Shown here piece by piece: positions 1 to 7,875 of a stretch of 64,000 bases of DNA. The notes under the pieces are model-generated. The model searched no databases. It saw nothing but the letters and a program-made list of their open reading frames with translations, and was not told the origin of the DNA. The stretch is from RBG-16-57-11 sp964503145 (GTDB taxonomy: Bacteria > Chloroflexota > Anaerolineae > Anaerolineales > UBA4823): NCBI GenBank assembly GCA_964503145.1, contig CAZCYV010000014.1, forward strand, positions 35,782 to 99,781, written 5' to 3'. Position numbers and translations under genes: made by a program. The number at the start of each line of letters is the position of its first letter. The first letter of the stretch is position 1.

Positions 1-788
1 GGGGCTTCGATAGGATAGGGCTTTTCGGCAAGCGCCAGCGGCTCTCGCTCTGCCAGCCGGCGCTGCTCGGCAGTGATATAGCCATCTTGCTCCATCAGGC
101 GCAGGACGGTGGATTGACGGGCGCGAGCGGCCTCTGGATTTGTATAGGGGTTGTAAAGGGCGGGCGCCTGAGGCAATCCGGCCAGCAGGGCGCATTCGGC
201 CAGGTCGAGCTGGGCGGCCGGGCGGCCGAAGAAGGTTTGCGCAGCCGCCTCTAACCCATAAGCCATACCGCCGTAATAGGTTTGGTTGAGATATAGCGCC
301 AGGACCTCATCTTTGGTGAAATATCGAGTCAGACGCCAGGCCAACAGCGCTTCGCGCAGCTTTCGGCGCAGGCTGCGCTCACCACGCTCGGCCTGATCCA
401 GCAGCAGGTTGCGCGCCACCTGCTGGGTGATGGTGCTGCCGCCAGCCAGTGCATCTCCGCGGCGCAGGTTAATCCACACTGCGCGCAGTACCCCTTGCAA
501 ATCCACGCCCGGGTGGGAATAAAAGCGGCGATCTTCGGTAGCGATGGCAGCCTGACGGCAGGCCAGGGGAACCGCCTCCAGGGGTATAACTGCGTGCCGG
601 CCCCCCTGCTCATCCAGGGCTTCATAGAGCAGGCGCCCATTGCGATCGACAATGCGCACGCTGGGCGTGTGCAAACGCGCCGGCAGGCTATCCAGCGCAG
701 GAAGGTCGCCGAACAGCCAGAGCCAACCCGCGATCCCCGCAACGATCAGCAGGACGAGCGACAATAGCCCTATCTTACGATGTTTCAT
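1..788 (-). CDS. Class A penicillin-binding protein, N-terminal glycosyltransferase part (partial)
   Basis: The gene starts at an ATG complementary to 786-788 and runs off the left edge, so about 262 residues are visible. It opens with a positively charged tip and one membrane segment (about residues 6-25), followed by a GT51 peptidoglycan glycosyltransferase domain. Visible motifs are EDRRFYSHPGVD (catalytic Glu), GGSTITQQVARNL, the RKLREALLAWRL stretch and YLNQTYYGG. The domain polymerises lipid II outside the membrane; the transpeptidase domain would lie beyond the window. The start of the GT51 domain resembles PBP1C at least as much as PBP1A, so no symbol is given. It is divergent from the FAD oxidoreductase at 912. 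Confidence 0.9.
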   Translation of the reverse strand, partial: MKHRKIGLLSLVLLIVAGIAGWLWLFGDLPALDSLPARLHTPSVRIVDRNGRLLYEALDEQGGRHAVIPLEAVPLACRQAAIATEDRRFYSHPGVDLQGVLRAVWINLRRGDALAGGSTITQQVARNLLLDQAERGERSLRRKLREALLAWRLTRYFTKDEVLALYLNQTYYGGMAYGLEAAAQTFFGRPAAQLDLAECALLAGLPQAPALYNPYTNPEAARARQSTVLRLMEQDGYITAEQRRLAEREPLALAEKPYPIEA

Positions 789-863
789 GGCGCAATAATT
801 ATAAAACGCTTCCCAGCCCAGAAAGGTTCCGGGACAATTCCAGGGAAAACCCGGGAAACGCGC

Positions 864-869
864 TATAAT
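864..869 (+). promoter_or_regulatory. Candidate -10 box (TATAAT) for the FAD oxidoreductase
   Basis: A perfect TATAAT lies 42 bases before the ATG at 912, in the gap between two divergent genes. No good -35 hexamer is seen at 16-18 bp spacing, so this rests on the -10 box and its position. Confidence 0.35.
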
Positions 870-911
870 CATGAAAAAGGATTGGCCCCCATCCGATCGA
901 ACGGACAAAAA

Positions 912-2417
912 ATGGACAATACCCTGATCATCATCGGCGCCGGCATCGCCGGCCTCTCTGCGGGCTGCTACGCCCAGATGAACGGCTACCGCTCGCAGAT
1001 CTTCGAAATGCACAACCTGCCCGGCGGCCTGTGCACCGCCTGGCAGCGCAAAGGATACCTTTTCGATGGCTGCATTCACTATCTGTTCGGCTCAGGGGAG
1101 GGGCAACCTTTCCATCGCATGTGGCAGGAGTTGGGCGCCGTTCAGGGGCGCAGCTTCGTCGATCACGCCGAATTCATGCGCCTGACGGATTCGACCGGAA
1201 AAACCCTGATCGCCTACAGTGACCCCGATCAGTTCGAAGCGCACTTGAAAGAGCTTTCTCCGGCAGACGCCCACCTGGCGGAGGCGTTCTGCGATGGCAT
1301 CCGCACCTTCACCCGCTTCGACCTCTCAGCTTTGCAGAGGAAACCCAAGATGCTGATGACGCCTCAGGACTGGGCCAGCTTCGGCCAGGAGATGATGCCG
1401 TTCGTCGGCTGCCTGGCCAAATGGGGCATGCTCTCTGCGGAGCAATTCGGCCGCCGCTTCAAAGATCCCTTCTTGCGGCGCGCAGTTCCCCAGATGTTCG
1501 CCTGGAGCAGCATCCCCACCATGGTCGGGATGTCCCTGCTGGCCTATATGCACAACCGCAACGCTGGCGTGCCCATCGGCGCTTCCCTGGAGTTCGCCCG
1601 CGCCATCGAAAAGCGCTATCTCGAACTGGGTGGCCAGATTCATTACGGGTCGCAGGTGGAGCGCATTCTGGTGGAGAACGATCGCGCGGTAGGCGTGCGA
1701 CTGTACAACAATGACGAGGCGTACGCCGGACGAGTGATCTCGGCATGTGATGGACACGCCACGATCTTCGACATGTTGGGCGGGAAGTACCTCGACCGGC
1801 AGATCAAGAAGCTCTATGACGGGCACATGCCCATCCACTCACAGCTTCAGGTTTCGCTTGGAGTGAGCCGGGACTTCAGCCAGGAGCCGCACTGGGTCAC
1901 CTATCTGCTGGATAAGCCGCTGCGGATCGCCGGCGAAGAGCGCTACGAAGTCGGCGTCAAGCACTACTGCTTTGATCCCACGCTGGCGCCGGCCGGCAAA
2001 TCGGTGGTCATCGCCATGATGACCTCGCCCTACGATTACTGGCAGCGCATCTACGGGCGACGGATTTACGACATCGAGCAGCTTCAGGAAGCGGATATCC
2101 TGATCGATTGGTTGGAGACCATCTATCCTGGCCTGAAATCCCAGATCGAAGTGGAAGACTTCGCCACACCGCTGAGCTATGAGCGCTACACTGGAAACTG
2201 GCAGGGGTCGAGCTGTGGCTGGCTGTTGACGCGGGATACGATGATGATGATGATCAACGGGATGCGCAAGACCCTGCCGGGCCTGGAAAACTTCTATCTG
2301 ACCGGCCAATGGGTAGAGCCAGGAGGCAGCGTGCCGGTAGTGGCGGCTTCCGGGCGCAATACCATCCAGATGATTTGTCATGAAGATGGCAGGCCATTCG
2401 GCGCGGAAGTCGCTTGA
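912..2417 (+). CDS. FAD-dependent oxidoreductase, phytoene desaturase/carotenoid isomerase-like
   Basis: A protein of 501 residues beginning with MDNTLIIIGAGIAGLSAG, a Rossmann FAD-binding signature (GxGxxG) directly at the N-terminus, then the GGLCTAW segment typical of the CrtI/CrtISO amine-oxidase-like superfamily. Near the C-terminus a GQWVEPGG-type segment matches the second FAD-contacting region of these enzymes. The frame is open upstream, but the nucleotide-binding fold begins at this ATG, so 912 is chosen. The family includes phytoene desaturases, carotenoid isomerases and retinol saturases. No carotenoid gene is adjacent, so the substrate is unknown. It is probably monocistronic with its own promoter. 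Confidence 0.8.
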   Translation: MDNTLIIIGAGIAGLSAGCYAQMNGYRSQIFEMHNLPGGLCTAWQRKGYLFDGCIHYLFGSGEGQPFHRMWQELGAVQGRSFVDHAEFMRLTDSTGKTLIAYSDPDQFEAHLKELSPADAHLAEAFCDGIRTFTRFDLSALQRKPKMLMTPQDWASFGQEMMPFVGCLAKWGMLSAEQFGRRFKDPFLRRAVPQMFAWSSIPTMVGMSLLAYMHNRNAGVPIGASLEFARAIEKRYLELGGQIHYGSQVERILVENDRAVGVRLYNNDEAYAGRVISACDGHATIFDMLGGKYLDRQIKKLYDGHMPIHSQLQVSLGVSRDFSQEPHWVTYLLDKPLRIAGEERYEVGVKHYCFDPTLAPAGKSVVIAMMTSPYDYWQRIYGRRIYDIEQLQEADILIDWLETIYPGLKSQIEVEDFATPLSYERYTGNWQGSSCGWLLTRDTMMMMINGMRKTLPGLENFYLTGQWVEPGGSVPVVAASGRNTIQMICHEDGRPFGAEVA

Positions 2418-2544
2418 TGGTGCTCTGATCTATGCGGCGCTCGGTCTGCCCGCAGAGCGTCAGACAAAACTCTCGCTGATAAAGAACCGGTGATAAAATT
2501 AGCCTGGTAGCTCGCCGAGACAATTCCAGAGAGGAGTAAGCGGT

Positions 2545-2916
2545 ATGCAGATTTTTCTGTTCTTCGCTCTGATCATCGCTGTGCTGGCGGTATTCTTCGC
2601 CTTGCAAAATAGCGACCCGGTGTCGGTTAAGTTTGCCGTCTGGGAATTCAATAGCTCACTGGCGTTCGTGCTACTCCTGGCTTTGTTCGCCGGGGCTCTG
2701 ATCAGCTTTTTCTTCTCCCTGCCTTCGAACCTGAAAGCGCGTTGGACGATCCGTCAACAGCGCAAAAAGCTCAACGAATACGAAAACAGTCTGGCGCAGG
2801 TCAAAGCCAAATTGGAAGAAACCGAACAAAAATTGCTGGCGCTGCAATCGCCGCCCGAAAAGCAGGGCGATCAGGCGATGGAGATCGTTGTGCCAGGGTC
2901 GAATAAGGAGAAGTAA
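2545..2916 (+). CDS. LapA-domain (DUF1049) small membrane protein
   Basis: A protein of 123 residues with two membrane segments (about 3-20 and 37-57) separated by the short NSDPVSVKFAVWEF stretch, followed by a charged coiled coil (about residues 66-105). This is the layout of LapA/DUF1049 proteins, which in Gram-negative bacteria are linked to lipopolysaccharide assembly. In a lineage without classical LPS the function is open. A good Shine-Dalgarno (gaggag) precedes the ATG. The gene stands alone between the oxidoreductase and the 3039 gene. Confidence 0.75.
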   Translation: MQIFLFFALIIAVLAVFFALQNSDPVSVKFAVWEFNSSLAFVLLLALFAGALISFFFSLPSNLKARWTIRQQRKKLNEYENSLAQVKAKLEETEQKLLALQSPPEKQGDQAMEIVVPGSNKEK

Positions 2917-3038
2917 TCCACCCTCAACCGCGACTTGAAAAAATCCGATCTGCCCCCAAAAGCCTCTTTTTAGGGCAAACGAATGGCCAGGGCGCACAGG
3001 CAACCTGGGGGACGGCCCTTTGTTGTCCGGGTGCCGGC

Positions 3039-3947
3039 GTGTGGGTGCAAAGCCTGCGCATCCCCGAACGCCGTGTGTGGGGGCGCAGCGCAGAGATCGA
3101 CCTGAGACGGGTGCAGATACGCCTTCACCTCGATCACGATCTGATCCAACGCAGTTTCCATCCTGACGGCGCAGGCTATCGGCCGCCGGAGGTGATCACT
3201 GGCCAAAGCCTGCCGGATTGGCTCGAAACTCAGGCGGAAGGCGAAGCACGGCCGCTCCTGGCCTGCAACGCATTGCACACCAATTTCGTGCGCGGCAATG
3301 GCTTTGTGGTCATCGACCAGGAGCTGATCTGCAAACCGCCAGGGACAATCCCCCTGGACGGAGAAACACATCAGCCGCTGCAAGGCGCCTACACTGCCCT
3401 GGTCCTGATGCCGGAAGGAGCGCGTGTGAGCAAGCTAAAGGTTCATCAGGGAAAAGCACTGGATTGGGTGGGCTGCGACCTGGCGATTTCCGGGCCGCAG
3501 ATCGTCCGCCAGGGTCAGAACGTCGTCAGCGAAGTGCCGGTGCGCCTGCCAGGCCAGGGACAAACGCTTGGAGATGAGATCAACTTTCCTGTAGATGATC
3601 CGACGGCGCGCACTTCGTTCACTGCGCTGGGCGTCAACTTCGCCGGCAGGCTACTGGCGGTCTCTGTCTTCGCCGGGCAGCCGAGCAGGGTAGCTCGCCA
3701 ACGCGGGCAGATCGTCTTTCGACCGGCAGCAGGCGATGGGCTGACGCTACGCGAAATGGCCGACTTGATGATCCACCTGGGAGCGCAGGAGGCGATCCTG
3801 GGCGGCGGTTCTGGCGACGCTCAGCAGGCTATTCGAGGTCAGCCAACGTGGTGCGCCCTGCCTCGCCCACAGGCCGGGCGCGTTCAGACGACCGGATCGT
3901 TGCGAGGGCTAGGGGCAATCCTGGCAATTTACAGCGCCTTAACCTGA
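3039..3947 (+). CDS. Possible phosphodiester glycosidase (NAGPA-like) family protein
   Basis: About 302 residues from the GTG at 3039. The middle holds an ACNALHTNFVRGNGF segment and the end holds LTLREMADLMIHLGAQEAILGGGSGDAQ. These resemble the ANGGFF- and LDGGGS-type motifs of phosphodiester glycosidases (NAGPA/DUF2233), although the usual LDGG is LGGG here. No signal peptide is visible from this start. The frame stays open upstream without any ATG, GTG or TTG between 2913 and 3039, so the true start is uncertain. A glucan- or cell-wall-related hydrolase is one reading; the family call is tentative. Confidence 0.55.
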   Translation: MWVQSLRIPERRVWGRSAEIDLRRVQIRLHLDHDLIQRSFHPDGAGYRPPEVITGQSLPDWLETQAEGEARPLLACNALHTNFVRGNGFVVIDQELICKPPGTIPLDGETHQPLQGAYTALVLMPEGARVSKLKVHQGKALDWVGCDLAISGPQIVRQGQNVVSEVPVRLPGQGQTLGDEINFPVDDPTARTSFTALGVNFAGRLLAVSVFAGQPSRVARQRGQIVFRPAAGDGLTLREMADLMIHLGAQEAILGGGSGDAQQAIRGQPTWCALPRPQAGRVQTTGSLRGLGAILAIYSALT

Positions 3948-3953
3948 TCTGAC

Positions 3954-3982
3954 TTGACCGGCTCCTCTTGCGACTGTAAAAT
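3954..3982 (+). promoter_or_regulatory. Strong sigma70-type promoter of the radical SAM gene
   Basis: TTGACC at 3954-3959 and TAAAAT at 3977-3982 are separated by exactly 17 bp. The ATG of the next gene lies only 6 nt after the -10 box, so transcription should start at or just before the start codon, giving a leaderless mRNA. No Shine-Dalgarno is present. Confidence 0.7.
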
Positions 3983-3988
3983 CTATCT

Positions 3989-4891
3989 ATGAACCCGATC
4001 ACCATTACCGGACTGCACCTGCTGTTGACCTATCAGTGCAACTTCGAATGCGACCACTGCTTCGTTTGGGGCGGCCCGCATCAGAGCGGCGTGATGACCT
4101 TGCGAGACATCCGCCGAATCCTGGCGCAAGGCCAGGAGTTGGGCACTGTCAAAAGCATCTACTTCGAGGGGGGCGAGCCCTTTTTGTACTACGCCGTCCT
4201 GCTGCAAGGCATTCGTGAGGCCGCCCAGATGGGCTTTTCTGTGGGGATTGTCTCCAATGCCTATTGGGCGACCAGCCTGGACGACGCCATCGAGTGGCTG
4301 AAGCCTATGGCTGGTCTGGTGCAGGATCTGTCGGTGAGCAGCGACCTGTTCCATTATGACGAGGCCATCAGCCAGCAATCTTGCCATGCTGCCGCGGCCG
4401 CCGGGTTGCTTGGCATCCCCCTGGGGACGATCAGCATTGCCCAACCCCAGGCCCCCGACGCTGCACCTTCCACCGGGCAAATCCAGACCGGCGACGAAGC
4501 CACGCTGATGTACCGGGGACGGGCGGCGGTGAAACTGGCTCACAAAGCCCAGCCGCAGCCCTGGGAAACGCTGACGGAATGCCCTTACGAAGACCTGCGC
4601 GATCCCGGCCGCCTGCATGTGGATCCACTGGGTTACCTGCACATCTGCCAGGGGATCGCCATCGGCAACCTGTTCCACGAACCGCTGGCGCAGATCATCG
4701 CCAGCTACGATCCCGATGCCCACCCCATCTGCGGCGCGCTGTTGGCGGGCGGACCGGTGGAACTGGCGCGTCGCCACGGCTTCTCCCCGCGTGCAGAATA
4801 CGCCGACGCCTGCCACTTATGTTACGAGTGTCGCCTGGCGCTCCGCAACCGATATCCAGAGATCCTGGCTCCCAGCCAGATGTATGGATAA
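3989..4891 (+). CDS. Radical SAM protein
   Basis: A protein of 300 residues. Its N-terminal CxxxCxxC motif (C17, C21, C24 in TYQCNFECDHC) binds the 4Fe-4S cluster that cleaves S-adenosylmethionine. A GGEPFLYY motif follows at about residue 71. The C-terminal third has further cysteines (LHICQG and a CHLCYEC cluster near residue 275), suggesting a second, SPASM-like cluster site. No precursor-peptide gene, partner reductase or biosynthetic neighbour is adjacent, so the substrate is unknown. The start rests on the motif position and on the promoter directly upstream. Confidence 0.85.
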   Translation: MNPITITGLHLLLTYQCNFECDHCFVWGGPHQSGVMTLRDIRRILAQGQELGTVKSIYFEGGEPFLYYAVLLQGIREAAQMGFSVGIVSNAYWATSLDDAIEWLKPMAGLVQDLSVSSDLFHYDEAISQQSCHAAAAAGLLGIPLGTISIAQPQAPDAAPSTGQIQTGDEATLMYRGRAAVKLAHKAQPQPWETLTECPYEDLRDPGRLHVDPLGYLHICQGIAIGNLFHEPLAQIIASYDPDAHPICGALLAGGPVELARRHGFSPRAEYADACHLCYECRLALRNRYPEILAPSQMYG

Positions 4892-5086
4892 AAACTCTGT
4901 AAAAAGTACATAAGCTTTCCCAAACCTCATCACAAACCGACAAGGCAACCGTCTTACATAGCAGGAGGCAGCAATTGCTGCGCTCCGGAGCGCGGCTTAC
5001 CTGCGAACAGGCTCAAAACAACATACCCGCAACTATTTTGCTCAATCGCAGCGGTCGAATTTTTAGCGATCCGATAGGAGAGAGGG

Positions 5087-5950
5087 ATGACTCACTTACG
5101 CAAGAGCCTGGTGTTAGCGGGAACCTTTCTTGCGTTCGTCTTCAGCCTGGGCCGGTTCGAGTTTCTCGGCCAGGGGTTGATCCGTCTGCATCCCTTCTTC
5201 TACGGACTGATCCTGTTCGCGTCCCTCTCCATCGTAGCCTTGCCGTTCATGCGCAAGGTATCGGTTTACCTCCTGACGCTGGGCTGGTTGGGAGCATACT
5301 TTTGTATCCGCGCCTTGTCTTTGCAGGTCGAACCCCTGGGCGGCGCTAACCTGTATTTGACGCTGGTCGAAAGCGCATTGCTCGCCTTTGCCGTCATCCT
5401 GGCTTACGACCTGGATCGCCAGCTCAACGACTACGAGAACGCCCTGTCAGAAGTCGGCCTGCCGAAGACGAGCCAAAGGGTGTACACCTGGGAAGAGGCT
5501 GCCGACCTGGTGAAGACCGAGTTCATCCGCAGCCGCCGCTACAACCACCCGTTGTCGCTGATGGTGATCGAGCCTACCCGAGAGAGCCTGAAAACGCAAC
5601 TCAGCCAGTCGCGGCGAGATACCCAGCGCATCATGCTGGATCGCCTGATCCATTCCAGCTTGGGGCGGCTGGCAGCCAGCGAAGCGCGCAGGACCGATCT
5701 GGTGATTGAGCTAGAAGACGAGAAGCGCCTGCTGGTCGTATTCCCGGAAACCCGCCCAGAGGGCCTGACCATTTTTGCCAGGCGCCTGCACCATCTGGCC
5801 CGGGAAGAGCTTGGGCTGAGCTTGAACTTTGGCATCGCTTCTTTTCCTGAGGACGCGCTCACCTTCGAAGACCTGCAACAAAAGGCGATCTTCAACTTAC
5901 TGGATCCAAAACAGGCGATATTCGCGGCTGCTGAACAGAAGTTCGATTGA
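5087..5950 (+). CDS. Membrane protein with degenerate GGDEF domain
   Basis: A protein of 287 residues. Four membrane segments fill about residues 7-110, followed by a short linker and a domain of about 150 residues. The domain begins RRYNHPLSLMVIEPT and ends LGLSLNFGIASFPEDALTFEDLQQKA, both framing features of GGDEF diguanylate cyclases. Where GG(D/E)EF should lie the sequence reads ELEDEKRLLVVF, and the substrate/metal DxD region is VIEPT, so cyclase activity is unlikely. It may be a receptor or scaffold. A 15-bp gap separates it from the phosphoglycosyl-transferase-like gene, with which it probably forms an operon. Confidence 0.75.
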   Translation: MTHLRKSLVLAGTFLAFVFSLGRFEFLGQGLIRLHPFFYGLILFASLSIVALPFMRKVSVYLLTLGWLGAYFCIRALSLQVEPLGGANLYLTLVESALLAFAVILAYDLDRQLNDYENALSEVGLPKTSQRVYTWEEAADLVKTEFIRSRRYNHPLSLMVIEPTRESLKTQLSQSRRDTQRIMLDRLIHSSLGRLAASEARRTDLVIELEDEKRLLVVFPETRPEGLTIFARRLHHLAREELGLSLNFGIASFPEDALTFEDLQQKAIFNLLDPKQAIFAAAEQKFD

Positions 5951-5965
5951 CGAACGGAGGGGGAA

Positions 5966-6559
5966 ATGAGCCTGAGCGAAAACCTGGAGCGGTTACAATA
6001 TCCCCTGGCGATCAGGAAACCAGCGCCCAGTGAGTTTCCCTGGCTGGCGCGCTATGACCTGCACAAGCCGCTGTTGAGAGGTAAAACTTATCGTGCGGTG
6101 AAACGCCTGCTGGATCTGAGCCTGGTCACCCTGACCAGCCCAATCTGGCTATCGGCGATGGGGCTAATCACTCTGTTTACCGCTTTCACCCATCCGGGCG
6201 AGCCCTGGTTCGTCGGCGAGCCACGCGCCGGCAGGGGTGGGCGGCAGTTCAGGATGTATCGCTTCAACGGCAAAGCCCGGAACATCTTCTTCCCGCAATT
6301 GTTCAACGTGCTGAAAGGCGAGATGAGCCTGGTTGGTCCGCGGCCGTCCTCCTATCGCCCGGACGATCGCCGCCTGTGGCATACCACACGTCTGGACGTC
6401 CCACCTGGGTTGACCGGCTTATGGTGGTTCGTCCGCAGCAACAGCCAGGGGGATGACGAACGCCTGCGCCTGGACATCGCGTACATCGATCGCCGTTGTA
6501 TCACCCTGGATCTGGAGATCCTGTTGCGCTCCATCTTCGCCTGCTGGCTTTGCGGATGA
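5966..6559 (+). CDS. Bacterial sugar transferase (phosphoglycosyl transferase)-like protein, probably inactive
   Basis: A protein of 197 residues with the framework of PF02397 monotopic phosphoglycosyl transferases: KRLLDLSLVTLTSPIW plus a hydrophobic re-entrant helix (about 43-66), FRMYRF, then PQLFNVLKGEMSLVGPRPSS and PGLTGLWWF. About 40 residues normally found between the YRF and PQLFNVL motifs are absent. The Asp-Glu catalytic pair of the usual SLDELPQ segment is replaced by NIFFPQ. These enzymes normally load the first sugar phosphate onto undecaprenyl phosphate for exopolysaccharide synthesis; this copy should not catalyse that. A strong ggagg precedes the ATG. No frameshift is evident. 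Confidence 0.8.
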   Translation: MSLSENLERLQYPLAIRKPAPSEFPWLARYDLHKPLLRGKTYRAVKRLLDLSLVTLTSPIWLSAMGLITLFTAFTHPGEPWFVGEPRAGRGGRQFRMYRFNGKARNIFFPQLFNVLKGEMSLVGPRPSSYRPDDRRLWHTTRLDVPPGLTGLWWFVRSNSQGDDERLRLDIAYIDRRCITLDLEILLRSIFACWLCG

Positions 6560-6801
6560 GCCACACGACTGCTCCTGGTCTCGCTCTCGCAATAAATACG
6601 CCACAAATTCGGGCATAAGCATTAAAATATTTCCAGAGTTGAACTGCGACTTCCGGAGTTTCTGTCGGCGCCAACCCAAGTCCGCTAGCGTCTGCGCATC
6701 CCTCTGGGATCATCTTCCGGGTGCGGCGCTCCCCGAAATGCGCAGGAGATCAGCAGTTTCATCGATCATGCCATTCCAATCCGTCACAGGTGATACCTCC
6801 A

Positions 6802-7839
6802 ATGAAAGCCATGATCTTAACCCAAGTCTGGGATCTATCTCGAACCGAACACCCGCTGGAGCTGGCCGACCTGCCGACGCCCACCCCAGGAGAAGGAGAA
6901 ATTCTGGTGCAGGTCTCGGCGTGCGGCGTGTGCCATACAGAACTGGATGAGATCGAGGGGCGCACACCGCCGCCGCGCTATCCGATCGTGCCAGGGCATC
7001 AAGTGGTTGGCAGAGTGGTAGATAGGGGCAAAAACGCCAAACGTTTCAGTTTAGGCGACCGGGTCGGAATAGCCTGGATCCATTCCGCCTGTGGGGTTTG
7101 CAGCCATTGTCGCGAGGGCAACGAAAACCTATGCGCCAGCTTTCGCGCTACCGGACGAGATGCGCATGGCGGTTACGCCGAGTACATGACCGTGCCCGAA
7201 GCGTTCGCCTACCCCATCCCGGCGGCCTTCAGCGACGCCGAAGCCGCGCCGCTGCTCTGCGCCGGGGCGATCGGCTACCGCTCGTTGCGTCTGACCAACC
7301 TGCAAGACGGTCAAAAGCTGGGGTTGACCGGCTTTGGAGCTTCGGCGCACATCGTCTTGAAGCTGGTGCGGCACATTTATCCAAAGGTAGATGTCTTCGT
7401 CTTCTCCCGCAGCCCGGCTGAGAGAGCCTTTGCTCGCGAGCTGGGGGCGGCCTGGAGTGGAGATATCGGCGAGCCAGCCCCGGAAAAGCTGAACTGTATC
7501 ATCGACACCACCCCGGCATGGCGACCGGTCGTGGAAGCGCTGTACAACCTCGCCCCAGGCGGCAGACTGGTGATTAATGCCATACGTAAAGAGGAAGGGG
7601 ATAAGTCTGAGTTGCTCCGACTGGATTACCCCAGCCACTTGTGGCTGGAGAAAGAGATCAAGAGCGTCGCCAATGTCGCCCGCCGCGATGTAAGCGAGTT
7701 CCTCGAGTTGGCCGGCGCCATCCCCATCCGACCGGAATACCAGGAATACACCCTGGAGCAGGCCAACCAGGCTTTGATGGAGCTGAAGGGACGTAAGATT
7801 CGCGGCGCAAAAGTGATTTCGTTTGCGAATCTGCTATAA
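6802..7839 (+). CDS. Zinc-dependent alcohol dehydrogenase (MDR family)
   Basis: A protein of 345 residues starting MKAMILTQVWDL. It shows the catalytic-zinc region ACGVCHTELDEIEG, the GHQVVGRVVDRG segment and the structural-zinc cluster CGVCSHCREGNENLC (four Cys). A Rossmann domain follows, whose dinucleotide loop reads GLTGFGASAH, close to the AdhA/YahK type. It should oxidise alcohols or reduce aldehydes with NAD(P). The frame is open for 27 codons upstream, but the family N-terminus and position favour the ATG at 6802. It stands alone; the 242 bp before it hold no recognisable gene. Confidence 0.9.
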   Translation: MKAMILTQVWDLSRTEHPLELADLPTPTPGEGEILVQVSACGVCHTELDEIEGRTPPPRYPIVPGHQVVGRVVDRGKNAKRFSLGDRVGIAWIHSACGVCSHCREGNENLCASFRATGRDAHGGYAEYMTVPEAFAYPIPAAFSDAEAAPLLCAGAIGYRSLRLTNLQDGQKLGLTGFGASAHIVLKLVRHIYPKVDVFVFSRSPAERAFARELGAAWSGDIGEPAPEKLNCIIDTTPAWRPVVEALYNLAPGGRLVINAIRKEEGDKSELLRLDYPSHLWLEKEIKSVANVARRDVSEFLELAGAIPIRPEYQEYTLEQANQALMELKGRKIRGAKVISFANLL

Positions 7840-7840
7840 T
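7835..7840 (+). promoter_or_regulatory. Candidate -10 box (TATAAT) for the PilZ gene
   Basis: A perfect TATAAT overlaps the stop codon of the alcohol dehydrogenase and lies 35 bases before the TTG start of the PilZ gene. No convincing -35 hexamer is seen. Confidence 0.4.
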
Positions 7841-7875
7841 CGAAACGAGACAGCGTTCAGTAAAAGGATCCTGCT

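Noticed and set aside
329..742. A 137-codon minus-strand frame at the left edge
   Set aside because: It is the wrong frame; the adjacent minus-strand frame encodes an unmistakable GT51 domain through the same bases.
4975..5349. A 124-codon frame from a TTG with AGGAGG upstream, after the radical SAM gene
   Set aside because: Despite the good Shine-Dalgarno-like site it runs into the degenerate GGDEF gene in another frame and its sequence has no protein-like features; a RiPP precursor for the radical SAM protein was considered, but no Cys/Gly-rich core or leader is visible.
6560..6801. Possible small gene between the PGT-like and alcohol dehydrogenase genes
   Set aside because: Short frames exist on both strands but overlap in conflicting ways and lack ribosome sites or recognisable motifs; treated as non-coding.
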